Shown piece after piece: positions 37,666 to 46,961 of a stretch of DNA of 64,000 bases. Both the position numbers and the translations under genes were made by a program. The stretch comes from JANMGV01 sp037440405 (GTDB lineage: Bacteria > Planctomycetota > Planctomycetia > Pirellulales > Pirellulaceae): assembly GCA_037440405.1 (NCBI GenBank), contig JBBIUE010000005.1:34952-98951 (forward strand), read 5' to 3'. The notes under the pieces were generated by a model, which was given only the letters and a program-made list of their open reading frames with translations, did not search any database and had not been told where the DNA came from. Positions within the stretch are counted from its first letter, which is position 1, and every line of letters starts with the position of its first letter.

Positions 37666-39315
37666 CTAGCAGCCGCAGCCACCGCAACCGCTGTTGCAGC
37701 CACCGCAACCACCGCGTCGCATGATTCCCATGCGACCACCGCAATTGCCGCTCATGCTGCCGCAGCCATTATTGACCGGAACAGTGATGGTCTGAGGGAC
37801 CATGCGGCAAACAGTAACATCGACCTCTTCTTGAACCGTTTGAGGGACGCATACCTTGTAGGTCTCGGTCTTCTCTTCCTGAACGCAATCGTACACGGTT
37901 ACGTTGTAGGTTCGACTTCGTTGTTCAGGAACCATGACGGTGCAAGCAACTTCCTTCATCTGTACCTGTTGCTCACAGGTCGTAACGTCAACCATCCGCG
38001 ACCTTTCAACGGGAGTGCAAACAACTCGGGTCACAGGACGAGTACGATTTTCCATTTCGCAAACCGTCTTCGAAACTTGATAGGTCCGAGTCTGCGGCTG
38101 CATGGTACATTGCTTGACAGTACGGGTCTTTTCAACCGTCTGATACGATACTTTGTTGACCGTGCGAGTCTTGGTCTCAGGAGTGTAAACGCACTTCTTG
38201 ACCGTGCGCTGTCGCGGTTCAGGCTTGCAAACGGTGACGTTGTACGTGTAAGGCTCGTCAACCATTTGAGTTTGGTAGGTCGTGTTGGGAACTTCTTCCG
38301 TCACAACGTTTGGAACCCAAACTCTGCGAGTAACGGTTTGCATGGTCGGACCACATCCGCAACCGGAGTCAACGGATCCGCCACAATCGCCGCAACCGGA
38401 AGAACATCCGGAAGAGCATCCACCGCAATCCGATGCACAAGGTGCTGGAGCGCATCCGCCGCAGCTTCCGCAACCTCTGCGACCGCGAAGCAATCCACAG
38501 CCTGCCAGAAGTCCGCGACGTCCGCCGTAAGAAGAGTAACCGACGGAAGCTCCGCAGGCATTCGAGACCGGAACTTCTTCCGTAACGCATTGGTACGAGC
38601 CCATGTCTCTTGTGACCGTTCTCGTTCCATTAACAGCAATCGTCTTGCAAACCTTTCGGACGCCTTCACGTGTTTCCACATGTGGGACCATCACGGTGTA
38701 GTCAACAACTTCCTCAACATAGGAAGGAGTATTGACTACATAGGTTTCCTCAACCGGAGTCACAACGGCTTCGCAAACTTTGTAGGTCTGTACAACGTCC
38801 GAGTAAACGGGAACCATTACGGTGCAAGTGCGATCTTCTACAACCACGCGCGATACTGGAACGGTGTAGCTCACGTCTTCTGTAACTGTCGAACGCTGCA
38901 TTTCAACGTACTTCTGCTCGACCTGCTTCGTCACAGGCACGTTAACGGTTACGGAGACCTGCTTCATTTCCGTCTTTGGAACCATGACCGTATAGTTTTC
39001 GGTCTTGGTTTCTGTGCGAGGTACTCGCTTCGTCACGGTGTAGGTGCGAGTTCGGTCTTCCATCGTATTAACCACTTTGGTAACCATTCTCTTCTCTACA
39101 ACCTGTTGAGGCACCATCACGGTACGCTCGACATAAGTCACGCCGCAATCGGCCGCGACAGCACCGCCGCCGCAACCGCCACAATCAGCAGACGTAGCTG
39201 GTGTTCCGCCGGAACAGCCACCACATCCCCCGCAACCGCCGCAATCAGCGGATGCTCGCACCGCCCCGAATAGCATCATGGCAAGTGCGAAGGTGTAAAC
39301 CAATTTCAATCTCAT
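37666..39315 (-). CDS. YTV-repeat cysteine-rich cell-wall protein
   Basis: A 549-residue exported protein with a signal peptide (MRLKLVYTFALAMMLFGAV, cut after ASA). Three Cys/Gly-rich blocks (for example ADCGGCGGCGGCSGG near the N-terminus, a central one with SGCSSGCGDCGG, and the C-terminal CGGCNSGCGGCGC) flank tandem units built on V-x-x-Y-T/x-V-x-V-P patterns such as ENYTVMVPKTE, VSYTVPVSRVV and VDYTVMVPHVE. This matches the YTV proteins described from Rhodopirellula cell walls, where disulfide cross-linking is assumed. The ATG at 39315 has GGAG about 6 bases upstream; an earlier TTG is disregarded. A strong terminator follows, so it is probably monocistronic. Confidence 0.9.
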   Translation of the reverse strand: MRLKLVYTFALAMMLFGAVRASADCGGCGGCGGCSGGTPATSADCGGCGGGAVAADCGVTYVERTVMVPQQVVEKRMVTKVVNTMEDRTRTYTVTKRVPRTETKTENYTVMVPKTEMKQVSVTVNVPVTKQVEQKYVEMQRSTVTEDVSYTVPVSRVVVEDRTCTVMVPVYSDVVQTYKVCEAVVTPVEETYVVNTPSYVEEVVDYTVMVPHVETREGVRKVCKTIAVNGTRTVTRDMGSYQCVTEEVPVSNACGASVGYSSYGGRRGLLAGCGLLRGRRGCGSCGGCAPAPCASDCGGCSSGCSSGCGDCGGSVDSGCGCGPTMQTVTRRVWVPNVVTEEVPNTTYQTQMVDEPYTYNVTVCKPEPRQRTVKKCVYTPETKTRTVNKVSYQTVEKTRTVKQCTMQPQTRTYQVSKTVCEMENRTRPVTRVVCTPVERSRMVDVTTCEQQVQMKEVACTVMVPEQRSRTYNVTVYDCVQEEKTETYKVCVPQTVQEEVDVTVCRMVPQTITVPVNNGCGSMSGNCGGRMGIMRRGGCGGCNSGCGGCGC

Positions 39316-39360
39316 CGGAAACTCCAAAAACAAAGAAAAGTGACCCGAAGGTTCACAAAA

Positions 39361-39426
39361 CCCAAAAATGGGACTTGACTCAATGAACTGCTAAACCACC
39401 CAATAGTGGGATTGGACTCAGAACGA
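39361..39426 (-). promoter_or_regulatory. Two direct-repeat dyads upstream of the YTV gene
   Basis: Two related 28-base units (39361-39388 and 39399-39426) each contain CCCA-N4-TGGG followed by GGA.T.GACTCA; their centres are 38 bases apart. They lie 46 to 111 bases upstream of the YTV start. The pattern suggests paired binding sites for a dimeric regulator; this is inferred from symmetry only. Confidence 0.4.
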
Positions 39427-40222
39427 TAGCTTATACTTTGTGCAATGAATAGAAGATTCTAGCTGAAGGTTCTGTGTACGGAAGGTATTGCCGGAAAAAT
39501 TCCCGCATTTTTTCTGTTTTAACAATTCTGGCTGATTCAAAGCCAATCGTCTTCAAATTGGGTGTATTGCGATGAGTTTGACGACGTCTGCCGTCTCTCC
39601 ATTGTGGTGACTGTAAACGAATGTAATTCCTGCGGAATGCGATTCGTAAAACAAGAGAAGAAATGAGGGCAACAGGCTATGTCGAGATCTGCGAATGGAT
39701 TTGCTCGACTGACACAGCCTTCATCGAGTGAGATTCCTGTTGAGTGGTCAAGATGTTGGAGACGCATGAGCTAGGACTCTCAAGGCGATCGCCAATCGAA
39801 TCAAACGATTCCCAGGACTCGCAGCATCTTCATGATGTGAGCCTTGCCAATTCGTCGAGCGTATGGTTCGTTCAACTCGGTACCGCTCGCACTTGCGAAT
39901 CGAACGCAAGAAAATGAACGACAAAATGACGCATATTTGCGACTCGCGTTGCGACGCGATCCAACAGTTCAAAGTTCAAAGTCGGCAAACAATTTCGAGA
40001 AAACGTTCGCAGCTAGCCGATAATGCGTTGGATAAAACTTCGGTTCCTCGGTGTGCTGAATACTCCTGAAGTCGAATAACCAGCGCGATGCGACGGAACC
40101 TGTAAGGTTGAACGCATTATCTCGCGAATCTATACTTAACGCAGAGAATAAACTGTTAGTAGGGATCAAAGCACTGGGTTCGATATGGAAGGCCCTTTTG
40201 AGAAGTTGACGGTGACAGTCCC
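39427..40222. other. Intergenic region between divergent genes, no gene seen
   Basis: Nearly 800 bases with only short open frames lacking recognisable sequence. It lies between the divergent YTV and PAS-GAF-receiver genes and must carry at least the promoter of the latter. Confidence 0.45.
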
Positions 40223-41770
40223 TTGACGACGAGTAATCTGTTGCTGCCAAGTGAGGAAGTGTTGGATGGGATGCCAGACGGAGTCTGTCTTCTCGACGCT
40301 GATCTCGTTGTCCAATGGGCCAACCGACGATTCCGCGAGATGTGGCGCAATGACAGTCCGGTAGGCTCGGATTTCTTTAGTGTATTGCAGCATCCCCAGT
40401 TCTTCAATTCCGTCTCTCCTTTCGAATGCCTTCGTGATGACGCTGACGAGGGTTCCTCGGCCGCAACCGCAACTCTCCAATGTGCAGATGACCGCTTTTT
40501 TGATTTGCACACCGCGCGGCTCCAAAGCAATTCTCTGGGAAGTTTTTACGTCGTCACGTTAAGCGAATCGACTGGCGAAGTTCGGCAGCAGCAGAAAATG
40601 GCTGCCATCCATCAAGCTGGAAGCAAGCTGACGGATTTGAAACCGGAAGAAATCTTGGCTATGGACGTCGAGCAGCGTATCGACTACTTGAAAGACAACA
40701 TTCGACATTACACGCGGAACTTGCTGAATTTTGAAGTGATCGAAATCCGACTTTTGGAACGATCGTCGGGACAGTTGATACCGCTGCTTTCGGTGGGGAT
40801 CGATCAATCGGCTGCGGATCGAAGGTTGCTGGCTCGACCGCAGGCGAATGGCGTGACTGGATGGGTAGCCGCCTGCGGCGAAAGTTATCTTTGTCCGGAT
40901 ACGGTCTCTGACCCGATTTACATTGAGGGCTTCAAAGGAGCGCGAAGTTCGTTGACGGTGCCACTCATCCTGCACGATCAAGTGATCGGGACAATCAATG
41001 TGGAAAGTCCAAAGGTACGCGCATTCAATCTGAGCGATCAACAGTTCCTAGAGATATTCGCCCGCGATGTCTCGGTTGCTTTGAATACTCTTGAGTTGCT
41101 CGTCGCGCAAAAGACCAACGCGGCTCATCAAAGTTGTGAAGCGATCCATGCTGCAGTATCGACTCCAATTGACGAGATCTTGGTGGATGCGACGAGCGTC
41201 ATCGAGAATACAGCGGGCTCGGACGTTGACCAAGTTGCACGAGCGAGACGAATCCTTCGAAATACACGTACCATCAAACAAGCGATACATCGGGTCCGAC
41301 AGTCGGTGGCTCCCATGGAAGCCATCGTTGGTCAAGTCGACTACAAGCGACTTGAGCGGCTCCGAGGCAAACGCATTCTAGTCGTCGATGCGGACCCCAC
41401 GATTCGAGCGGACGCGCATGCTTTGCTGGAGCCCTATGGTTGCCTGATCGAGGCTGCAGGATGTGGCGATGAAGCCGTGGCCATGGTTCGCAATTGCGAA
41501 CAGGGCGAAGGATATGATTTGTATCTCGCGGATATTCGGCTGCCTGATTACTCTGGCTACCAACTAATGGTGCGCCTTCAGCAGTTCATGAAGCACGTTC
41601 CTCTCATTTTGATGTCTGGTTATGGCTATGATCCAGGCCACTCGATTGTGAAGGCTCGGCAAGCTGGACTGCACCCTAAAGGTCTGGTCTCCAAACCTTT
41701 TCGTGTCGATCAACTTCTGCTCGCGGTCGAAACCATCGTTGAATCTCGTCCGTCAGCTTCCGCCGGTTAG
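40223..41770 (+). CDS. PAS-GAF-receiver signalling protein without kinase domain
   Basis: A 515-residue cytoplasmic signalling protein. Residues 10-110 resemble a PAS sensor (LDGMPDGVCLLDADLVVQWA), 150-295 a GAF domain (NGVTGWVAACGESYLCPD, RSSLTVPLILHDQVIGTI), and 385-505 a receiver domain with acidic pocket VVDADP, phospho-acceptor Asp near 437 in LADIRLPDYSG, MSGYG and a conserved Lys in LVSKPF. The 300-380 linker is helical with a lone His in EAIHAAVSTPIDEIL, which resembles a degraded histidine-kinase dimerisation helix; no ATPase domain follows. The TTG at 40223 is the first start after an in-frame stop; GTG 40259 and ATG 40271 are alternatives. The partner is unknown. Confidence 0.85.
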   Translation: MTTSNLLLPSEEVLDGMPDGVCLLDADLVVQWANRRFREMWRNDSPVGSDFFSVLQHPQFFNSVSPFECLRDDADEGSSAATATLQCADDRFFDLHTARLQSNSLGSFYVVTLSESTGEVRQQQKMAAIHQAGSKLTDLKPEEILAMDVEQRIDYLKDNIRHYTRNLLNFEVIEIRLLERSSGQLIPLLSVGIDQSAADRRLLARPQANGVTGWVAACGESYLCPDTVSDPIYIEGFKGARSSLTVPLILHDQVIGTINVESPKVRAFNLSDQQFLEIFARDVSVALNTLELLVAQKTNAAHQSCEAIHAAVSTPIDEILVDATSVIENTAGSDVDQVARARRILRNTRTIKQAIHRVRQSVAPMEAIVGQVDYKRLERLRGKRILVVDADPTIRADAHALLEPYGCLIEAAGCGDEAVAMVRNCEQGEGYDLYLADIRLPDYSGYQLMVRLQQFMKHVPLILMSGYGYDPGHSIVKARQAGLHPKGLVSKPFRVDQLLLAVETIVESRPSASAG

Positions 41771-41806
41771 AGCTGTCGTTCGCCAACCAAGAATGCGGGC
41801 GATGCC

Positions 41807-43024
41807 ATGGATTTTTGGGAAGTTGCCAAAGTCGTCTTGCTGGGAGTCGTTCTACTTGGGCACACTGGATTCTGGTTGGCTTGTTTCAATCGCATCAACG
41901 CGACCGGTCTAGCGCGAACCACGATCAAGTTCCTCGAGAAGACGTTCATTTTGGCATGGGGCATGATACTGATCATCGCTCTGTTGAGAATGTGGTCCAA
42001 GGTGCTGAACTGGGTCGGTCATGGGTCAGTCACTGACCTTTGGGAATCCTCACCGTCTTTCGGGTTTTATGCGGTGTTCTGCCTCCTCGCAGCAGTAACT
42101 CTTGGAGTTCCTTGGGTCGTCAACCGCCTTCCGCTTCATTTCCAGTCGTCTCGATTGTCAAGCTGTTTGACTCAGCGATGGGACCTCAACCAAGAGATCG
42201 CTCGAGTGACCACGGCCGGAACCCTCACGAGCGCGTTCGCAAGGATTCCATGGAATGATATCGATCGGTTGGAATTGACCGTGAAGCACATCAACTTTAC
42301 GCAACTGGGCATGGCATTCACCGGAATGCGGATCGGCCATGTCTCAGACTTCCATTTGACTGGCGGCATGGAGTTGGATTTCTATCGTTTCGCTGCAGAA
42401 AAACTGCGATCGGAACATCCTGACGTGATCGTTGTGAGCGGTGATCTTGTTGATTACGACGAATTCGTTCCCGCAATGGTCGACCTTGCCAAAGAATGGC
42501 AAGCTCCTCTCGGTACATACTTCGTGCTCGGAAATCATGACCGACGATTGTCAAACGTTCCGGAGTTTCGAAGGAAGCTGCGGGACACGAGTTGGGTAGA
42601 TGTCAGCGCTCATCCAGTATCGATACGAGTGGGCAATGGGAGGATTCTCCTGGCTGGAAATGAGTGGCCCTGGTTTCCACGGCGATGTGGGTGGTCGCAA
42701 TCGACCGAGAACGAATTCGAGTCGGACTGGACTCTGCGATTAGCGGTGGCTCATACCCCCGATCAGTTTCGTTGGGCGGAAGGGCTTCATGCGAACCTGA
42801 TGCTTGCTGGTCACTTGCATGGCGGGCAGGCTCGGTTTCCGATTGTTGGTCCGATCGTCGCTCCGAGTTGGCATGGAAGCCGTTTTGCGTGCGGCGTTTT
42901 CGAGTTTCCTAGTCGGATGGTGATGCATGTCAGCCGCGGATTGGGCGGAATCCACCCTCTGCGCTTCCGTTGTTTGCCGGAAGTGACCGTCTTAGTACTT
43001 TCGAATCAGAATGTATCCGGATAG
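41807..43024 (+). CDS. Membrane-bound metallophosphoesterase
   Basis: A 405-residue protein with about three N-terminal membrane helices (VVLLGVVLLGHTGFWLACF, FILAWGMILIIALLRMW and FYAVFCLLAAVTLGVPWVV) and a calcineurin-like phosphoesterase domain: D181 and H183 in VSDFHL, SGDLVDYD at 211-218, LGNHD at 241-245, and AGHLHGGQ near residue 335. Similar membrane-attached enzymes (YkuE/LpxH-like group) hydrolyse lipid-linked phosphates; the substrate here is unknown. It starts 36 bases after the PAS-GAF-receiver gene and may share its transcript. Its end overlaps the convergent OmpA-family gene by 19 bases. Confidence 0.9.
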   Translation: MDFWEVAKVVLLGVVLLGHTGFWLACFNRINATGLARTTIKFLEKTFILAWGMILIIALLRMWSKVLNWVGHGSVTDLWESSPSFGFYAVFCLLAAVTLGVPWVVNRLPLHFQSSRLSSCLTQRWDLNQEIARVTTAGTLTSAFARIPWNDIDRLELTVKHINFTQLGMAFTGMRIGHVSDFHLTGGMELDFYRFAAEKLRSEHPDVIVVSGDLVDYDEFVPAMVDLAKEWQAPLGTYFVLGNHDRRLSNVPEFRRKLRDTSWVDVSAHPVSIRVGNGRILLAGNEWPWFPRRCGWSQSTENEFESDWTLRLAVAHTPDQFRWAEGLHANLMLAGHLHGGQARFPIVGPIVAPSWHGSRFACGVFEFPSRMVMHVSRGLGGIHPLRFRCLPEVTVLVLSNQNVSG

Positions 43025-43878
43025 ACCACAACGTCGATTCGCCGGTTAAGGGCTCGACCGACGGGCGATTGATTGTCGGACCGAGGGTGATTCGATCCAT
43101 GTGCAAGTGAAAACAATTGATTTGACGGCAGGCCGTTCCTTCGGACCAACTGATCCAGCACTGCCATGCTCTGCGCGGACGTTAGCTGATGCGCCGTGGT
43201 ATAGGTTCCGCCATAGAATGGCCGATCATCCGAATGCCCTTCGATCGCAATTCGCTGCCGAGGGAAGTTCTGCTGAATCGCCGCTGCCAACCGATCCAAA
43301 ACCGCAGCAGCGTTTCCCGACAACTGCGACGACTCCGGCTGAAACAACGCATCGGCGGGAATCGAAACGCGGATGACATCGGCCTCAACTGCGACATCCA
43401 AACCCAATTCGCGGAACACGTCAGCCCGCCTTCCCAAGGAGTGATTGGCGACCAATCGGGCACTCCCTTTACTTGCCACGTTCGCAGAGACGCTGTTGCT
43501 TTGCGCCGGTGCTGCGTTTTTTTGAGCTAGCTTCGCTTTGTCAAGCTGGCCAGCAACATCCTGTAGTTGCCGCTGCAACAGTTCAGAGCGATCCCGATAG
43601 AGTTGCGCCTGTTGCTGCGATTGTGCGAGTTGGGTTGTCAAGTTCCGATTGTTCTCGTCCAGCACTTGTAAGCGACGCTCCAAGTCCAAAGAGGGAGTTG
43701 CATTGCCTGGTCCAACAGCACCAGTTCCGACTCCGAAAGGCGATGTGGCCGTATTTGGAACCGATGCAAAATAAGGATTGCGATTGCAGCCCCCGGATAA
43801 CACGACAACGATGACGATAGTTGCTGTGATCGCTAGTCGAAGGCGACGATGGAGATCAAGGCTTCGTAGCTGTTCCAT
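43006..43878 (-). CDS. OmpA-family outer-membrane lipoprotein
   Basis: A 290-residue lipoprotein. The signal peptide ends in the lipobox LSGGC (C31). A Gln/Leu-rich coiled coil spans about 65-125 (RRLQVLDENNRNLTTQLAQS), and the C-terminal OmpA domain (about 170-288) contains IEGHSDDRP and RALNRRIDVVVYP, the peptidoglycan diaminopimelate-binding region. It probably tethers the outer membrane to peptidoglycan; the architecture resembles the MotB/Pal group, though no membrane helix like that of MotB is present. The ATG at 43878 is chosen; a TTG at 43911 is open further upstream. It overlaps the convergent phosphoesterase gene. Confidence 0.9.
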   Translation of the reverse strand: MEQLRSLDLHRRLRLAITATIVIVVVLSGGCNRNPYFASVPNTATSPFGVGTGAVGPGNATPSLDLERRLQVLDENNRNLTTQLAQSQQQAQLYRDRSELLQRQLQDVAGQLDKAKLAQKNAAPAQSNSVSANVASKGSARLVANHSLGRRADVFRELGLDVAVEADVIRVSIPADALFQPESSQLSGNAAAVLDRLAAAIQQNFPRQRIAIEGHSDDRPFYGGTYTTAHQLTSAQSMAVLDQLVRRNGLPSNQLFSLAHGSNHPRSDNQSPVGRALNRRIDVVVYPDTF

Positions 43879-44272
43879 CGGTTGGTTCCATCCATTCCCT
43901 CGAAATCCCAATCAATACTGATATGCAATTCGCCCCGATACCTTCGACCTTTTCCGGAACCGCCTCCCACGGGGATACGTCGTTTAACAGTCAGTCGGAT
44001 GCGTACGGCAACATGCCTGTCCAGCGATTGCAATCGCGTACGCCTTCGGCTTACGGTTAAACCACCGAAAACTCAACGAATCAATTCGCAATCGATCGCG
44101 ACACGTGAACGGTTACGATTCCTGTCACACCGGAAGTTCGCGCGGTACCGCTTAATTCGTCTCTCACGGGACGGCGCTCTCCATGCCACTTGCATCGGAA
44201 GGCTCGCTCCAAGTTGCTTGCATCGGAAGTTATTTCGAGAACCCTTCTGACACTGGGACAGTATCGAAGAGC
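43879..44272. other. Intergenic region upstream of the OmpA-family gene
   Basis: About 390 bases without a convincing gene. CTTGCATCGGAAG occurs twice (44189-44201 and 44217-44229), 28 bases apart. No terminator for tgt was recognised. Confidence 0.4.
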
Positions 44273-45466
44273 TCACCCCGACTCAAGGTCATTTTGTTCG
44301 CCGAGCTTATGCTGCATTTGAACGGACTCCACCGAACGAAAATGCTGTAGCAAGCTTGCGAAAGTACCCTCAAAGATGCTGTCCCGTACTCGGGTCATCA
44401 ACCGCTGGTAGTAAGTGATATTGTGAATCGACATCAAAATTGGCCCAAGCATTTCGCTAGCTAGAAACAGATGCCGCAAGTAGGCCTTGGAATGCTTGCA
44501 AGCCAGACAAGGGCATGATTCATCCAATGGGGTCGGATCGTCGGCAAAGCGTTGATTTCGAATCCGAACGGGTCCAGCGTCAGTGAAGGCCATGCCGTTG
44601 CGGCCATTGCGAGTCGGCATGACACAATCGAACATATCGACACCGCATGCGATATTTTCGAGAAGATCGATCGGTCTTCCGACGCCCATCAAGTATCGAG
44701 GCTTGTTCGTTGGCAGTAATGGACATACAGCATCGACGATTCGATACATCTCCACGGGGGGCTCGCCGACGCTTAGTCCGCCGATCGCAAAGCCGTCGAA
44801 GGGGTACTTCGTCAGTGCTTCGGCACATTGAGCGCGCAAATCGACATCGAGTCCGCCTTGTACAATTGCGAACTTGGCTTGTTCGGATCGCTCTGAAGCC
44901 ATAAGCGAACGCTCTGCCCACCGAATGCTTCGTTCGCTTGCTTCCTTAATGAGTTCAAGCGGTGCTGGCAATCCAACCACGTGATCGAGCACCATGGCAA
45001 TATCGCTCCCCAAATTCTCCTGAATTCGAATGGACTCTTCTGGAGACAATTCGACCATGCGACCATCAAGGTGGGAACGAAAGGTAGCACATCGTTCACT
45101 GACCACTAAGCGATCCGCCAGCGAAAAAATTTGGAAGCCACCGCTATCGGTCAGAATGGGCCGATCCCAGCCGATGAATCGATGTAAGCCGCCGAGTTCT
45201 CGAATGCGATCGCTGCCGGGGCGAAGCGAGAGATGATAGGTATTGCCGAGAATGATTTCCGAACCGGTATCAACGAGCTGAGGATTCGTCAGCCCCTTGA
45301 CCGATCCCTGTGTACCAACTGGCATGAAGGTCGGAGTCTGAACGACTCCGTGAGGGAGATGCAACCTTCCAACACGAGCACGGCTGCCTGAAACGACTTG
45401 CAACAACTCAAATCTACAGGCACACGAAGTCGCTTGAAAGGAGGTGGAATCGAAATCAGTCTCCAC
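44273..45466 (-). CDS. tgt: Queuine/preQ1 tRNA-guanine transglycosylase
   Basis: A 397-residue TIM-barrel enzyme that exchanges G34 of GUN-anticodon tRNAs for preQ1. Motifs: TPTFMPVGTQGSVKGL, the active-site DSGGFQIFSL, the RNA-binding AIGGLSVGEP, YLMGVGRPIDLLE and MFDCVMPTRNGRNG, then the zinc site CPCLACKHSKAYLRHLF and SIHNITYYQRL. The N-terminus is about 15 residues longer than usual. The GTG at 45466 lies inside the end of the upstream gene (11-base overlap), so coupling is likely. Position after the TPR/alpha-CTD gene does not suggest a common pathway. Confidence 0.94.
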   Translation of the reverse strand: METDFDSTSFQATSCACRFELLQVVSGSRARVGRLHLPHGVVQTPTFMPVGTQGSVKGLTNPQLVDTGSEIILGNTYHLSLRPGSDRIRELGGLHRFIGWDRPILTDSGGFQIFSLADRLVVSERCATFRSHLDGRMVELSPEESIRIQENLGSDIAMVLDHVVGLPAPLELIKEASERSIRWAERSLMASERSEQAKFAIVQGGLDVDLRAQCAEALTKYPFDGFAIGGLSVGEPPVEMYRIVDAVCPLLPTNKPRYLMGVGRPIDLLENIACGVDMFDCVMPTRNGRNGMAFTDAGPVRIRNQRFADDPTPLDESCPCLACKHSKAYLRHLFLASEMLGPILMSIHNITYYQRLMTRVRDSIFEGTFASLLQHFRSVESVQMQHKLGEQNDLESG

Positions 45467-46772
45467 GCAGCTTCAAGCCCAGATTCGTCAATTTCTCGCG
45501 GACTTCGTTGAGGCTAGTGACGCCGAAGTTCTTGCATTCAAGAAGATCATCGCCTGTCTTTCGGACCAGTTCGCCGATCGAGGTCAACTGCAACCTCACC
45601 ATACACTTTCTAGCACGCACCGAAAGGTTCAGGTCGGAAATAGGACGCTCCAATAACGCTTGTTGATCGGGCGAAAGGCTCGCAACATCCAACGGCGGCT
45701 CAACCTCTCGCTTTTCGTGTGCGAACTGACCGATCGATAGGCCACGAGAAGACAGGATTTCCTTGATCTCGACAAGTGAAGTTTCACCAAAATTCTTGCT
45801 GGTGAGCAGTTGCTGTTCTGAAATGCGAGTCAAATCGCCAAGCGACTTGATGCCCATCTTCTGCAAGCAGTTCCTCGCTCGAACGGATAGCTCGAAATCC
45901 GTGACTGGAACATTGAGCAACTGTGCAAGCCGCTCATTACGGCGCTGAGCATCTTCATCGAATGCCATGCTTCCTGCAGCGGCATCTTTCAAGAATAACT
46001 TCGCTCGCGGATGATCGGGAAAAGAATCGAGAATTCGGCGGAAGCAAGCCTGTGATCGAGTATAGTCATTTCGATCTTCGTAGATCACGCCTAAGTTGAT
46101 CAATGTTCCAACATGGGAAGGAAAGTTCGATGCCGCTCGCTTGTAGAGCTCGAAGCTTTCATCGTCGTTACCAGCCCGATCGTATTCGAGGGCCAAGCCG
46201 AACAAAGCACCGGAGTGCTTCGGATCGAGAGTAATCGCCCGCTGAAAGTAAGCTACGGTTTCGACTCGGCTTCCACCGACTGCTGCAACGGTAGCACCTC
46301 GCTGGTAGAGATACTCAGCAGTTTGCTCGACAGGACCAAACATGTTGTCGAGAATCCGCATCGCCTCGTCTTTGCGGCCACTGTAACGCAATGCCTCCGC
46401 AATCGCCAAATCGCAAAGTTCGGACGGATATCCTGCGCTCTTCGCAGCTTCAAAATATTGTATCGATTGGTCGTAGTTCTCTAACTGAAGAAAAATCTTA
46501 CCGAGGTAGTACTGTGCAATGGCTCCGCCGTCACCCTGCTTCAATGTGGCCTCAGCATCGTCGAAGCGGCCCAGCAAGCAATAGCAGACTCCCAAGCGTG
46601 TCGTCATGGCTGGGGTCTTCTCCTCGGCGGAAGCAAGTTCATTCACGGCATCGCGGAACAGAGCCAATTGCGTGAAATCTTCGGAGACCGTGTGGCAGAT
46701 TTCTTCGATCTCACGAAGACCAAAACCTTGATTGCCAAGCACTACTTCCCGCAAGTCGATCGAACTAACCAT
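45456..46772 (-). CDS. TPR protein with two RNA polymerase alpha-CTD-like domains
   Basis: A 438-residue protein. Residues 40-285 are TPR-like (RLGVCYCLLGRFDDAEATLK, AIAQYYLGKIFLQLENYDQS, GALFGLALEYDRAGNDDESF). Two copies of the helix-hairpin-helix alpha-CTD fold follow: the first at about 287-345 (ELSVRARNCLQKMGIKSLGD, KNFGETSLVEIKEIL), the second at about 374-437 (NLSVRARKCMVRLQLTSIGE, KNFGVTSLNEVREKL). In RpoA this domain binds UP-element DNA and activators; the arginine and NFG..S/T motifs are kept. The full RpoA assembly domain is absent. The ATG at 46772 is chosen because the earlier frame reads through a tRNA gene. It may be a DNA- or polymerase-associated regulator; known from planctomycete genomes, function not established to my knowledge. 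Confidence 0.88.
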   Translation of the reverse strand: MVSSIDLREVVLGNQGFGLREIEEICHTVSEDFTQLALFRDAVNELASAEEKTPAMTTRLGVCYCLLGRFDDAEATLKQGDGGAIAQYYLGKIFLQLENYDQSIQYFEAAKSAGYPSELCDLAIAEALRYSGRKDEAMRILDNMFGPVEQTAEYLYQRGATVAAVGGSRVETVAYFQRAITLDPKHSGALFGLALEYDRAGNDDESFELYKRAASNFPSHVGTLINLGVIYEDRNDYTRSQACFRRILDSFPDHPRAKLFLKDAAAGSMAFDEDAQRRNERLAQLLNVPVTDFELSVRARNCLQKMGIKSLGDLTRISEQQLLTSKNFGETSLVEIKEILSSRGLSIGQFAHEKREVEPPLDVASLSPDQQALLERPISDLNLSVRARKCMVRLQLTSIGELVRKTGDDLLECKNFGVTSLNEVREKLTNLGLKLRGD

Positions 46773-46822
46773 CCACACCACCTCGACTAAGAGACTCGAT
46801 TCAATCCGCCGTGACGCCTCAG

Positions 46823-46896
46823 AGCCAGCGATGGGAGTCGAACCCATAACCCCCGCATTACGAATGCGGTGCTCTGCCAATTGAAGCTACGCTGGC
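46823..46896 (-). tRNA. tRNA-Thr (anticodon CGT)
   Basis: A 74-base cloverleaf: acceptor stem GCCAGCG with CGCTGGC, anticodon stem CCGCA/TGCGG around loop TTCGTAA (anticodon CGT, reads ACG), and T arm ATGGG-TTCGACT-CCCAT. The CCA end is not encoded. It lies between the sulfatase and TPR/alpha-CTD genes on the same strand. Confidence 0.96.
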
Positions 46897-46961
46897 TGAC
46901 TTTGGCCGTCGAAAGCCCGAAATTGTATCGGTTTCGCAAAAAATCGTCCAGGGCATCCACG

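Noticed and set aside
37627..39273. A 548-codon open frame on the plus strand antisense to the YTV gene
   Set aside because: It has a biased composition caused by the repetitive opposite strand, no ribosome binding site, and the minus-strand gene has a signal peptide, YTV units, ribosome site and terminator.
44189..44229. Two copies of CTTGCATCGGAAG as a CRISPR-like or operator array
   Set aside because: Only two short copies exist, without further units or symmetry.
46773..46880. N-terminal extension of the TPR/alpha-CTD protein
   Set aside because: The open frame there reads through the tRNA-Thr gene.
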